Positions 47,837 to 56,120 of a stretch of 64,000 nt of DNA are shown in pieces. The stretch comes from Micromonospora sp. WMMD1155 (GTDB lineage: Bacteria > Actinomycetota > Actinomycetes > Mycobacteriales > Micromonosporaceae). The position numbers were made by a program, and so were the translations under genes. The DNA lies in NCBI RefSeq assembly GCF_029581275.1, contig NZ_CP120742.1, positions 6,262,501-6,326,500 on the forward strand, in the 5' to 3' direction. Position 1 is the stretch's first letter. Every line of letters begins with the position of its first letter. Below the pieces are notes generated by a model. The model searched no databases and was not told where the DNA came from. It saw nothing but the letters and a program-made list of their open reading frames with translations.

Positions 47837-48466
47837 ATGCGGCTATCCCGCATCATCATGGCGCTCACGGTCGGCCTGGCCGTGGTGGCCGTGCCGACGG
47901 CAGCGGGGGCGGCACAGCCGCAGCCGGCGCCCAGCGCGACCACTGACCCGCCGCAACCGCCGCCGTACGCGCCGCAACCCCCGGCGCTTACCGTCAACCG
48001 GCCGACGATCTTCCTCGGCGAGACGGTGCTGTTGACCGGCACCAACTTCGGCCCGAACGAGATCGTCGACATCGCGGTGACGGTCACCCCGCTGGCCGCT
48101 CCGGCCGGCGGTCAGGCTCCGGCTCGCCGCAGCGACGGCAGCACCGTGGCCATGGCTCCGGTGGCCTACCAGGCGAGCGCACCCCTGAACTTCACGGCGA
48201 CCACCAACGCCCAGGGGCGCTTCACCAAGTACTACAAGCCGTCGGTGACGGGTCTGCTGACCTTCACCGCGACCGGCCGGGAGTCGGGACGTACCGCCTC
48301 CACCGAGCTGCGGGTGCTGCACAAGAAGCAGCCGCTGCCCGTCACGGGTGACAGCCTCGGTACGCCGATGAAGGTCGGCGGTGGCCTGGTCGGCGCCGGA
48401 GCGATCATGTTGCTGCTGACCCTGGCCTGGCGTCGCCGCCAGCGCTTCGGTGGTGCCGCGCACTGA
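47837..48466 (+). CDS. LPxTG-type cell-wall-anchored surface protein
   Basis: A 209-residue exported protein in operon with the DUF4012 gene (14 bases apart, strong GGAGGG). The signal peptide is at residues 1-25, followed by a Pro/Gln-rich spacer. A beta-sandwich domain of the Ig or TIG type (PTIFLGETVLLTGTNFGPNE) comes next. The C-terminus has the sortase motif LPVTG, a hydrophobic helix and the basic tail WRRRQRF. It should be linked to peptidoglycan by a sortase, which is not encoded in this window. Confidence 0.83.
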   Translation: MRLSRIIMALTVGLAVVAVPTAAGAAQPQPAPSATTDPPQPPPYAPQPPALTVNRPTIFLGETVLLTGTNFGPNEIVDIAVTVTPLAAPAGGQAPARRSDGSTVAMAPVAYQASAPLNFTATTNAQGRFTKYYKPSVTGLLTFTATGRESGRTASTELRVLHKKQPLPVTGDSLGTPMKVGGGLVGAGAIMLLLTLAWRRRQRFGGAAH

Positions 48467-48499
48467 TCCGACCGCCGGGCATCGCCCGGATCGCACTGA

Positions 48500-48536
48500 A
48501 GCTGACGCCCGTCGGAGTGTTCCGGCGGGCGTCAGC
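48500..48536 (+). terminator. Terminator after the LPxTG gene
   Basis: AGCTGACGCCCG pairs with its complement CGGGCGTCAGCT, about 35 bases after the stop. Confidence 0.7.
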
Positions 48537-48569
48537 TCTGTGCGGGGCGCGCGCTCCGCACCGACACGT

Positions 48570-48650
48570 CTTGATCGACACGATTTCCGGGAAGTCGCGG
48601 TATCAACCCGGTACGGACACCCCGATATCGCCGAAGTCGAGTGGATCACG
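48570..48650. repeat. 81-bp palindromic repeat, copy A
   Basis: Begins CTTGATCGACACG and ends GAGTGGATCACG. The two halves form an imperfect inverted repeat. It is 81 bases long, exactly like copy B at 56956-57036, and the two agree in about 69 of 81 positions by direct comparison. It ends 21 bases before the transglycosylase fragment. Confidence 0.85.
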
Positions 48651-48671
48651 CCCGGCTGGGCGGTCGTTCTC

Positions 48672-48816
48672 GAAGGGTCTGAAGCAGGTTGACGGGTGGC
48701 AGGACATGCCGCTGACCGACGCCGCGCAGACCGTGCAGGTGTCGGCGTACCCGGACGCGTACGCCCAGTGGGAGCAGCAGGCCACCGACCTGGTCGCCCA
48801 GCACTGGAACAGCTGA
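48672..48816 (+). pseudogene. 3' fragment of a transglycosylase-like gene
   Basis: Encodes the last 47 residues (KGLKQVDGWQDMPLTDAAQT ... QHWNS) of the protein made in full by the gene at 57496-58059. The four base differences inside the coding part are all synonymous. Similarity continues past the stop and includes the terminator. The 5' three quarters of the gene, its start and its signal peptide are absent, so this is a broken paralogue. Confidence 0.85.
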
Positions 48817-48837
48817 CCCCGCACCGAAAGAGCTCGA

Positions 48838-48877
48838 CCGCTGGCCGGCACCCCCACAACGGGGTGCCGGCCAGCGG
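48838..48877. terminator. Duplicated terminator hairpin
   Basis: Perfect 17-base arms (CCGCTGGCCGGCACCCC and its complement) with a 6-base loop. The arms are identical to those at 58081-58118. It now lies 10 bases past the stop of the convergent MFS gene and probably serves it. Confidence 0.85.
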
Positions 48878-48887
48878 CGTACCCGAA

Positions 48888-50306
48888 TCAGCGGTTGCGG
48901 ACGATGTCGACCAGCGCGCAGATCAGCGCCAGTCCGATGATGCCGGTGGCCAGGATGAGGGACCGCTCGAAGGCGGTGGTCCAGTCGCCACGGGTGTCGG
49001 CCAGCGACGAGAAGAACATCGAGCCGACGGCGGCGATGCCGGCGGCGGCACCGATCCGCTGGCCGGTCTGGAGCATGCCCGCGCCGCTGCCGGCCTGGGC
49101 CACCGGCACTTCGGAGAGGGTGATCGTCTGGTTGGGGGCGATCACCAGCCCGCTGCCGATGCCGGCGACGAGCAGTGGGCCGGCGGCGACCCAGGGTGCC
49201 GGGGCGTCCGGCGCGAGGCGCAGCGCGATCACGGTCGCGGCCAGCCCGACCACGACGGTGAGCAGACCGATGGCGACCAACGGTCGGCCGAGGCGGTTGA
49301 CGATGCGGCCACCGAGGACGGCGGCGGCCGCCGAGCCCAGCGCGAACGGGGTGATGGCCAGGCCGGCGACGAGCGCGCTGTAGCCGAGACCCATCTGCAG
49401 GAACAGCGTGAAGATGAAGAAGATGGCGGTGAAGCCGCCGAAGTAGACCAGCGCCAGCAGTGAGCCCAGTGTGTACGACTGGAGGCGGAACAGCCGAAGG
49501 TCGAACAGGGGCTGGTGGTGGTGTTCGTACCGCCGCTCCCACAGCCCGAAGACGACCAGCACCGCCAGGCCGATCGGGATGAGCGCCCACTTCCACGGGG
49601 TCTCCCACTGCTGTTCCTGCACGAGTGGGAGCAGGACCAGGACCACGCCCACCCCGAGCAGCAGGACACCGACGGGGTCGAGTTGACGCCAGCCGGGTTG
49701 ACCGGCGGGGCGGCCGGGCAGCAGACGCCAGCCGAGGATCACCGCAAGGATGCCGACCGGCACGTTGACGAAGAAGACCCACCGCCATCCGTGTTCCTCG
49801 CCGCCGACCGCGATGAGCAGTCCGCCGAGCAACGGCCCGACCGCGGTGCTGATGCCGATGGTGGCGCCGAGCAGCCCGAAGGGCCGGGCCCGTTCCGGGC
49901 CGCGGAACAGTTGCTGGATGAGCCCGATGACCTGCGGGTTGACGATGCCGGCGGCGGCGCCCTGAAGGAGTCGGGTGACGACCAGCCAGGTCGGGGAGGT
50001 GGCGAGGCCGGCGAGTGCGCTGGTGATCGTGAACAGGGCGATGCCGAAGACGAACGCGTTGCGCCGGCCTCGGGCGTCGCCGAAGCGGCCGGCGGGGACC
50101 AGCGCCAGGCCGAAGGTGAGCGCGTACCCGGAGAGGACCCACTGCAGGTCGCTCGGGGCGGCGTGCAGCGCCCGGTCGATGGACGGCACCGCGACGTTGA
50201 CGATGCTCACGTCGAGCAGCGTCATGAACGCGGCCACCAGCCCGACGCCGACGGCCTGCCAGCGTCGCCGGTTCTCGGCCGCCGTCACCGGCTGCGCCGT
50301 GCTCAT
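48888..50306 (-). CDS. MFS drug:H+ antiporter, DHA2 (14-helix) family
   Basis: A 472-residue transporter with about fourteen helices. It has the DHA2 motifs: LLDVSIVNVAVPSI in helix 1, GRFGDARGRRN in the loop after helix 2, and the motif C-like GPLLGGLLI in helix 5. It probably exports drugs or cationic compounds using the proton gradient. The ATG at 50306 has GGGGGG upstream. The wHTH-like gene at 50392-50628 lies upstream on the same strand. Confidence 0.9.
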   Translation of the reverse strand: MSTAQPVTAAENRRRWQAVGVGLVAAFMTLLDVSIVNVAVPSIDRALHAAPSDLQWVLSGYALTFGLALVPAGRFGDARGRRNAFVFGIALFTITSALAGLATSPTWLVVTRLLQGAAAGIVNPQVIGLIQQLFRGPERARPFGLLGATIGISTAVGPLLGGLLIAVGGEEHGWRWVFFVNVPVGILAVILGWRLLPGRPAGQPGWRQLDPVGVLLLGVGVVLVLLPLVQEQQWETPWKWALIPIGLAVLVVFGLWERRYEHHHQPLFDLRLFRLQSYTLGSLLALVYFGGFTAIFFIFTLFLQMGLGYSALVAGLAITPFALGSAAAAVLGGRIVNRLGRPLVAIGLLTVVVGLAATVIALRLAPDAPAPWVAAGPLLVAGIGSGLVIAPNQTITLSEVPVAQAGSGAGMLQTGQRIGAAAGIAAVGSMFFSSLADTRGDWTTAFERSLILATGIIGLALICALVDIVRNR

Positions 50307-50391
50307 CGTGCCCCCCGGTGACCGTTGATCGCGCATTCCTGGCCGCTACCCGGGTCAGCGGGGGGCGAATCGTCTCGGGAGGTCCCGCCGG

Positions 50392-50628
50392 TCACGCCAT
50401 CTGGCGGGCGCAGAACCGGGGGCCGAAGTCGAGGCCCGCCATCGGTGAGTCCTCGCGGTGCAGCAGGCCCTTCTCGGTGAGCAGGTGCAGGGGACTGGTT
50501 ACCTGCTCCTCGGTGAACCCGGACTCCTCGGCGATCAAATCCGGGTACGGCACCTGCCCGCGTGCCTCCAGGGTGGTGACCGCCTGGTACACCCGTTGCT
50601 CGGCCTCCGACAGTTGCACCTGCTGCAT
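50392..50628 (-). CDS. Small winged-helix-like protein
   Basis: A 78-residue protein with a perfect GGAGGA ribosome-binding site. The pattern LSEAEQRVYQAVTTLEARGQVPYPDLI...GFTEEQVTSPLHLLTEKGLLHRED looks like a helix-turn-helix followed by a wing, similar to MarR-type or plasmid-type small regulators. It lies 85 bases upstream of the MFS gene on the same strand and may regulate it. Confidence 0.65.
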   Translation of the reverse strand: MQQVQLSEAEQRVYQAVTTLEARGQVPYPDLIAEESGFTEEQVTSPLHLLTEKGLLHREDSPMAGLDFGPRFCARQMA

Positions 50629-50753
50629 GGTTCCTCCTCGGTTCGTCCGCCGTCGCGCGGCGGCTGCCGTGCGCCGGTTACCCCCTCGGTGACCGAAGAT
50701 GCACACCCGATCGGGCGGTCGGCGGGTCCGGCTGTCCGGGTCGGTCCGTGGCC

Positions 50754-50759
50754 TAGGCT
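50754..50759 (+). promoter_or_regulatory. -10 element of a leaderless promoter
   Basis: TAGGCT six bases before the GTG at 50766, with no ribosome-binding site. Confidence 0.6.
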
Positions 50760-50765
50760 GCTGTC

Positions 50766-51923
50766 GTGATCGTCTGGGACCTCGTCGTCGTCGGCGCCGG
50801 CCCCGCCGGGCTCTCCGCGGCACACGCCGCTGCCCGCGCCGGTGTCTCCACACTCGTCGTCGAGCGGGCCGTACACCCGCGGTACAAGACCTGCGGTGGT
50901 GGTCTGATCGGCACCTCCCTCGCGGCCGTCGAGGATCGGATCGAGGTGCCCGCGCACGACCGGGTGGACAGTGTCACGTTCACCCGCGAGGGTCGCCGGG
51001 AGTTCACCCGCCGCAACGACGGTCCGGTCGTGACGATGGTGCGCCGCGAGGAGTTCGACGACCGGCTGCGCGCGGCGGCGGTCGCCGCCGGCGCGCAGAT
51101 GCGGGAGCGGGTCGCGGTCCGCGCGATCGAGCAGGACCCCGAGGGGGTACGCCTGCGGCTGGCCGACGGTACGACGATCGCGGCCCGCACGGTGATCGGC
51201 GCCGACGGTTCGTCGGGGGTGACCGCCCGGCACGTGGGGGTCCGATACCGGCAGGTGGACCTGGGGCTGGAGTTGGAGATCCCGATACCCGAGGCGGAGC
51301 GGGAACGGTGGCGGGGGCGGTTGCTGCTGGACTGGGGCGACATGCCGGGCTCGTACGCCTGGGTCTTCCCGAAGGGTGACCGCCTGACCGTCGGTGTGAT
51401 CGCCGGTCGGGGAGCGGGGGAGGGGACCCGCGAGTACCTGCGGCGGTTCGTCGACCGGTTGGGGTTGACCGGGCTGCCGGCGGAGCACGACTCCGGTCAC
51501 CTGACCCGGTGCCGTGCGGAGGATTCGCCGTTGCGCACTGGCCGGGTGCTGGTCGTGGGGGATGCGGCGGGGTTGTTGGAGCCGTGGAGCCGGGAGGGCA
51601 TCAGCTTCGCGCTGCGGTCCGGTGCGTTGGCCGGTGCGGCGGTCGCCGACGGTGACCTGACCGGGTACGAGCGGGCTGTCGCCGCGCGGTTGGTGCCGGA
51701 GATGCGGGCGGGCTTCCGTCTGCTGGACGTGTTCACCCGGCGCCCGGACGTGTTCCACGCCCTGTTGGCGACGCCGCCGGGCTGGCGGATGTTCGTGCAG
51801 TTCTGTCAGGGGCGGGCGAGCTTCGACGAGATGCTGCGACGCCGGTCCATCCGGGCCGCCCTCGCGGTGCTGGACCGACTACCCACGCCACGCCAGCCCA
51901 CCGCCGTTCTCCCAGGATCCTAG
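50766..51923 (+). CDS. Geranylgeranyl-reductase-family flavoprotein
   Basis: A 385-residue FAD-dependent oxidoreductase. The N-terminal dinucleotide-binding motif is VVVGAGPAGLSAAHAAARAG, followed by PRYKTCGGGL, which is characteristic of geranylgeranyl reductases and related halogenase/hydroxylase-like enzymes. The second FAD motif is GRVLVVGDAAGLLEPWSREG. It probably saturates isoprenoid double bonds (for example in menaquinone or lipids); the substrate is unknown. Confidence 0.85.
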   Translation: MIVWDLVVVGAGPAGLSAAHAAARAGVSTLVVERAVHPRYKTCGGGLIGTSLAAVEDRIEVPAHDRVDSVTFTREGRREFTRRNDGPVVTMVRREEFDDRLRAAAVAAGAQMRERVAVRAIEQDPEGVRLRLADGTTIAARTVIGADGSSGVTARHVGVRYRQVDLGLELEIPIPEAERERWRGRLLLDWGDMPGSYAWVFPKGDRLTVGVIAGRGAGEGTREYLRRFVDRLGLTGLPAEHDSGHLTRCRAEDSPLRTGRVLVVGDAAGLLEPWSREGISFALRSGALAGAAVADGDLTGYERAVAARLVPEMRAGFRLLDVFTRRPDVFHALLATPPGWRMFVQFCQGRASFDEMLRRRSIRAALAVLDRLPTPRQPTAVLPGS

Positions 51924-52004
51924 GACGCCCTACACGGTGTGAGCGGCTGCTGATTCTGCACAGCCGGCTCGTTGGACAATGGCGAGGGATGCAGGGAGGT
52001 GCCG

Positions 52005-52178
52005 ATGGCCGAGCAGCCGTTCACCGATGACGAGTACGCGTTCCTCCGCCACATCCGGTTCGGCGAGCTGCCGCCCGCCGTCCGGCCCGACGAACGGGTC
52101 GCCCTGACCGAGACCGACCCCGGGCGGGACCGGCCGGAGAAGGCCGAGGACCCGGTCCGCTGGAACGTGCAGGGCTGA
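52005..52178 (+). CDS. Small conserved-looking protein of unknown function
   Basis: A 57-residue acidic protein (MAEQPFTDDEYAFLRHIRFG ...) with a good GGGAGG upstream of its ATG. No domain recognised. It is closed by a strong hairpin shared with the convergent nucleotidase gene. Confidence 0.6.
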   Translation: MAEQPFTDDEYAFLRHIRFGELPPAVRPDERVALTETDPGRDRPEKAEDPVRWNVQG

Positions 52179-52185
52179 CGACAGC

Positions 52186-52223
52186 AGACGGGCCGTGGGT
52201 GTCGCCACCCACGGCCCGTCTGC
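52186..52223. terminator. Bidirectional terminator
   Basis: Perfect 17-base arms (CAGACGGGCCGTGGGTG and its complement) with a 4-base loop between two convergent stops. Confidence 0.85.
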
Positions 52224-52232
52224 GCTGTGCGA

Positions 52233-54023
52233 TCAGAAGACCGGCACGCCCTCGCGTACGAGCCGCCAGTTCGGCTGGAAGAAGTCGGCCGGGTCGATCG
52301 TCCCCTTGGCCTGCGCCCAGTCGATGAGCAGTTGGCGGATCTCCTGCTGCGCGTTGTAGACCTGCGTCTTCACGATGCCGGGGAAGTTGCCGCCGCCGCT
52401 GCGCCGGTAGTTGTTCACCGCCACCACGAACTGTGCGTCGTCGGCCACCGGCGTGTCGGTGCCGGGCAGCACCAGGCGGGTGATCCGCTGCCCGACCGGC
52501 TTGGAGATGTCGATGTCGTAGTCGACGCCGGAGAAGACGTCGTAGTTGTAGTCCGGTACCGCCGGGTCGCTGAGCTGCTCCGTGTCGACCGGGGCGCCCG
52601 GCGCGAGGGTGCGGAAGTACTTCGCCGAGTACTCCAGGTACGCGCGCACCTCCGCGCCGCTGAGCACGACGGCTTCGAGGGTGTTGTCGTACACGTACAG
52701 GCCGGCCACGTCGCGGATCTTGACGTCGCCGGCGGGGAAGACGGCGGTACGGCTGAACGGCGCCGCGATCGACAGCACCGGCAGGTCGGCGTACGCCGTG
52801 CCGACCAGAGCCGCGCCGACCACCTCGGTCTGCACGTGGTTGATGAAGTCCAGGATCGGGGTGTCCTTGTACCGCGACTCGGCCGCCGACAACTCCACAG
52901 TGGAGCGGGCGACGACCTGGTTGACGTACGCCACGGTCTTCTGGTGTTGGGCCCGCACGGCCGCGAGTACCTTCGGGTCCTCGACCACCGTGTTGGTGTT
53001 CAACATGGTGGCGGCCTTCTTGGTGATCACCCACCGGCCGTGTTCGCGGGTGAGGGTGAAGTCCATCCGGGTGAGCCGCTGGCCCCACTTCGACGGCTCG
53101 GAGAGCAGCACCTGGGCGCCGGTCCGCTCGTTGGTGACGAACCGCTCGACCACCTCGTTGTGCGCGTGCCCGAAGAGGATCGCGTCGATCCCCGGCACCT
53201 GCTGGGCGATCAACGCCACCGGGTTCTCGTTCGGCAGCTCCGGGCCGTAGCTGGAGGTGCCGCTGTCCCCGCCGTGCGCGGAGATCAGCACCAGGTCCGC
53301 GCCGCGGGCCCGCATGATCGGTACCCACTTCGCCGCGGTCGCGACCATGTCGTCGAAGCGCAGCCTGCCCTCGACGTTGCCCTTGTCCCAGATGGCCACA
53401 CCGGGGTTGGTCAGACCGAGGATGCCGACGCGCAGGGTGGGCGCGGCGAAACCGAGGGAGACCTTCTTGATGACGTACGGCAGGAAGGCCGGCTTGCCGG
53501 TCCTCGCGTTGACGGCGTTCGCGGCGAGCGCCGGGAAGCCGAGCTGGCGGATCCACAGGTCGAGCAGCGGCAGCCCGTAGTTGAACTCGTGGTTGCCCAG
53601 CGTCACCGCGTCGTAGTCGATGACGTTCATGGCCCGGGCCATCGGGTGCTTCTCCCCGGTGGCGGTGATCGGTTCCTGCTTGGCGTAGTACGTGGCCAGG
53701 GGCGTGCCCTGGATGGTGTCTCCGGCGTCGAGCACCAGCGTCGCCTTGCCGCGCCGCTCCCGACGGATCTGGTTGATCAGAGTCGCCAGCTTCGCGACGC
53801 CGATGTCGTTGTGCTTGCTGTCGTCGTACTCGGCGTCGCGGTAGTAGTCCCAGTTGTAGACGTTGCCGTGCGTGTCCGACGTGCCCAGGAGGGTGAGGTC
53901 CCAGGTGCGTGACCGGGCCGCGCCGGCCGCCTGCGCGGGCGCGGCGGCGATCAGCGGGGCGGACGCCGCCGCCGCGGCGGCGACGAGCACCTGACGACGC
54001 GACGGGCCGGAGGGAGAGGTCAT
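52233..54023 (-). CDS. Tat-exported bifunctional metallophosphatase/5'-nucleotidase
   Basis: A 596-residue UshA-type enzyme. The N-terminus has a twin-arginine signal (SRRQVLVAAAAAASAPLIA). The metallophosphatase domain shows LTLLGTSDTHGN, DAGDTIQGTP, the catalytic pair GNHEFNYG and later HGGDSG and FGHAHNEV, which supply the metal ligands. The C-terminal 5'-nucleotidase domain follows (about residues 370-560). It removes phosphate from nucleotides outside the cell. The ATG at 54023 has AAAGG upstream. Confidence 0.92.
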   Translation of the reverse strand: MTSPSGPSRRQVLVAAAAAASAPLIAAAPAQAAGAARSRTWDLTLLGTSDTHGNVYNWDYYRDAEYDDSKHNDIGVAKLATLINQIRRERRGKATLVLDAGDTIQGTPLATYYAKQEPITATGEKHPMARAMNVIDYDAVTLGNHEFNYGLPLLDLWIRQLGFPALAANAVNARTGKPAFLPYVIKKVSLGFAAPTLRVGILGLTNPGVAIWDKGNVEGRLRFDDMVATAAKWVPIMRARGADLVLISAHGGDSGTSSYGPELPNENPVALIAQQVPGIDAILFGHAHNEVVERFVTNERTGAQVLLSEPSKWGQRLTRMDFTLTREHGRWVITKKAATMLNTNTVVEDPKVLAAVRAQHQKTVAYVNQVVARSTVELSAAESRYKDTPILDFINHVQTEVVGAALVGTAYADLPVLSIAAPFSRTAVFPAGDVKIRDVAGLYVYDNTLEAVVLSGAEVRAYLEYSAKYFRTLAPGAPVDTEQLSDPAVPDYNYDVFSGVDYDIDISKPVGQRITRLVLPGTDTPVADDAQFVVAVNNYRRSGGGNFPGIVKTQVYNAQQEIRQLLIDWAQAKGTIDPADFFQPNWRLVREGVPVF

Positions 54024-54218
54024 GACGTGCCTTTCCATGGGGGTGGACGCGCTTCGTGGGCGCCTCGCGCACCATAACCACCGGCTGTCACTCCTGCCAC
54101 GTCAGCCCCGACTGTTGCTGCGGTTTCCGCCGGTCAGCGTGGGGTAGGGCGGTCGGGGACGGGATTCGCGGGAGAGCCGTCGCCTCCCGCGCGGCGCGAG
54201 GAGACTTCGGAGAAACCG

Positions 54219-55121
54219 GTGACTGAGGACCAGCACACCCAGCAGGACCCGACCAGCCAGTACGGCGGGCAGTCGGGTCAACCCGCGCAGCAGCAGTCGG
54301 CACCCGGTTCGACCGCGGACATGAGCCCGAAGCCGGACCACGGGGAGGAGTCGTACCGTGGCAGCGGCAAACTCGACGGCAAGCGGGCGCTGATCACGGG
54401 CGGTGACTCGGGGATCGGCCGGGCGGTCGCGATCGCGTTCGCGCGGGAGGGCGCCGATGTGCTGATCTCCTACCTGGGCGAGGAGGAGGACGCCGACGCC
54501 CGGGAGACCATTCGCCTGGTCGAGGAGGCCGGTCGGCGGGGCGTCGCAGTGCGCGGTGACATCACCGACGAGTCGCACTGCCAGGAGTTGGTCGATCGGA
54601 CGGTACGCGACCTGGGCGGCATCGACATCCTGGTCAACAACGCCGCCTACCAGATGTCGCAGGACAAGGGGATCCTCGGGATCAGCACCGAGCAGTTCGA
54701 CCGGGTGCTCAAGACCAACCTCTACGCCATGTTCTGGCTCTGCAAGGCGGCGATCCCCCACCTGCCCGAGGGGGCGGCGATCATCAACACGGCGTCGATC
54801 CAGGCGTTCGACCCGTCGCCGCAGCTGCTGGACTACGCGACCACCAAGGCGGGCATCGCCAACTTCACCAAGGCGCTCGCCGCCGACCTCGCCGACCAGG
54901 GCATCCGGGTCAACGCGGTCGCGCCCGGCCCGGTCTGGACGCCGCTGATCCCGGCCACCATGCCGCAGGAGAAGGTGAAGCAGTTCGGCACCGACACCCC
55001 GGAGGGGCGTCCCGGGCAGCCGGCGGAGCTTGCTCCGGCGTACGTCTTCTTCGCCTCGCAGGAGTCCAGCTACGTCACCGGCGAGATCCTGGGCGTCACG
55101 GGCGGTCGGCCGACGAAGTGA
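54219..55121 (+). CDS. Short-chain dehydrogenase/reductase, YghA-like
   Basis: A 300-residue SDR with a 45-residue Gln/Gly/Pro-rich N-terminal extension typical of the YghA/GsiB-type stress-induced branch. The cofactor motif is ALITGGDSGIGRA, then DILVNNAAYQM. The catalytic Ser lies in INTASIQAF and the YxxxK motif is DYATTKAG. It probably reduces an aldehyde or ketone with NAD(P)H. GTG start; GAGGAGACTTCGGAG lies upstream. Confidence 0.88.
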   Translation: MTEDQHTQQDPTSQYGGQSGQPAQQQSAPGSTADMSPKPDHGEESYRGSGKLDGKRALITGGDSGIGRAVAIAFAREGADVLISYLGEEEDADARETIRLVEEAGRRGVAVRGDITDESHCQELVDRTVRDLGGIDILVNNAAYQMSQDKGILGISTEQFDRVLKTNLYAMFWLCKAAIPHLPEGAAIINTASIQAFDPSPQLLDYATTKAGIANFTKALAADLADQGIRVNAVAPGPVWTPLIPATMPQEKVKQFGTDTPEGRPGQPAELAPAYVFFASQESSYVTGEILGVTGGRPTK

Positions 55122-55460
55122 TCCCGCGAGGTGGGGCGGGCGCTGCTCGGGCGCCCGCCTCGCGCGGCCCGTATCGGTGTGCGTGGGCGTCGGTGACCGG
55201 CGTCGTGCGGCGTTGCGGTAGGTGTGTCGGCGTCCGGCGTTGCCGTGCGCGTTTCGGTGTCCGGCGTGGAGGGCGTGCGGCGGGGTTCAGCCTTGCCGTG
55301 CGTGCTTCGGTGTCCGGCTTGGAGGGCGTGGGGCGGGGTTCAGCGTTGCCGTGCGTGCTTCGGTGTCCGGCTTGGAGGGCGTGCGGCGGGGTTCAGCGTT
55401 GCCGCCCGTACTTCGGCGTCCGGCGTCCGGCGTCCGGCCAGCAGAGCGTGCGGCGGGGTT
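55122..55460. other. Repeat-filled intergenic region
   Basis: No gene. Long open frames cross it in all phases, but they arise from GC bias and from the 53-bp tandem repeat that fills its right half; because 53 is not a multiple of three, each copy reads differently. Confidence 0.6.
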
Positions 55461-55468
55461 TCAGCGGG
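55240..55468 (+). repeat. 53-bp tandem repeat, about four copies
   Basis: Units begin with TTGCCG at 55240, 55293, 55346 and 55399, an exact 53-base period. Each contains TTCGGTGTCCGGC, GGAGGGCGTG and GCGGGGTTCAGC. The first three are nearly identical; the fourth carries a small CGTCCGG expansion and runs into the stop region of the nucleotidyltransferase gene. Confidence 0.9.
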
Positions 55469-56120
55469 GCCAAGCGGCGAAACGCCGCCGGACCTGGGCG
55501 ACGGCGGCGGCGTCCAGGCCGTAACGACCGAAGCGCTGCTCGGACAGCCGATCCAGGTAACGCCCGGCGGCGCGCACGTCCGCCGGATCCAGCGCCGGGT
55601 CGACCTGCCGGGCCAGCACCAACAGTTCGGTCACGTCGTAGTGCTCCAGCGCCGCCGCGACATCGACGAAGTCGCGGACCTCCCGCCGGTTGACCAGAGC
55701 CGCGATCTTGTTGGCCACCAGGTCGCGCACGTCCATCACCGGGCCGAGGTCCATCACCACCGGGCTCTGCCGACGGTCCAACCGGGCGAGGCTGAGCCGG
55801 ATCTGCCGGCCGTCGCGGCTCACCACGAAGTCCTTCATGTCCTGCTCGTACCCGTCGAACAACTCGGCGAGATCACCGTCGGGGTCGGCGTCGCTGACGA
55901 GGAAGCCGGCCCGCTCCAGCGCCACCCGTACACCCGTGGACGCCGCCGCGGCGGCACCCTCCACGTCCGCGAAGAGGTCGACGTCCTCCGTCGGACGGGC
56001 GACCAGACCGTGCGCCGCCCAGGCCACCCCGCCCCCCAACACGAACCGGTGCGGCCCGGCGGCGGTGAGCGCCACCCGGGCGACCTCCCGGTAGAACTCG
56101 TGCAGATGCGGTTCGGTCAC
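55461..56120 (-). CDS. AbiEii/AbiGii-type nucleotidyltransferase
   Basis: A 219-residue protein of the DNA polymerase beta-like nucleotidyltransferase superfamily. The motif GGGVAWAAHGLVARPTEDVD LF (split here for length) has the GG...R-T-x-D-x-D pattern of AbiEii toxins and related MenA-type proteins, with the metal-binding Asp pair. RDLVANKIAALVNRREVRDFVD follows as usual. The GTG overlaps the stop of the upstream 113-residue gene (GTGA). It may be a toxin or a housekeeping RNA nucleotidyltransferase. Confidence 0.75.
   Translation of the reverse strand: MTEPHLHEFYREVARVALTAAGPHRFVLGGGVAWAAHGLVARPTEDVDLFADVEGAAAAASTGVRVALERAGFLVSDADPDGDLAELFDGYEQDMKDFVVSRDGRQIRLSLARLDRRQSPVVMDLGPVMDVRDLVANKIAALVNRREVRDFVDVAAALEHYDVTELLVLARQVDPALDPADVRAAGRYLDRLSEQRFGRYGLDAAAVAQVRRRFAAWPR

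Noticed and set aside
48517..48816. An independent 99-residue gene
   Set aside because: Only its last 47 codons match a real protein. The rest reads through the 81-bp palindrome, and there is no signal peptide or ribosome-binding site.
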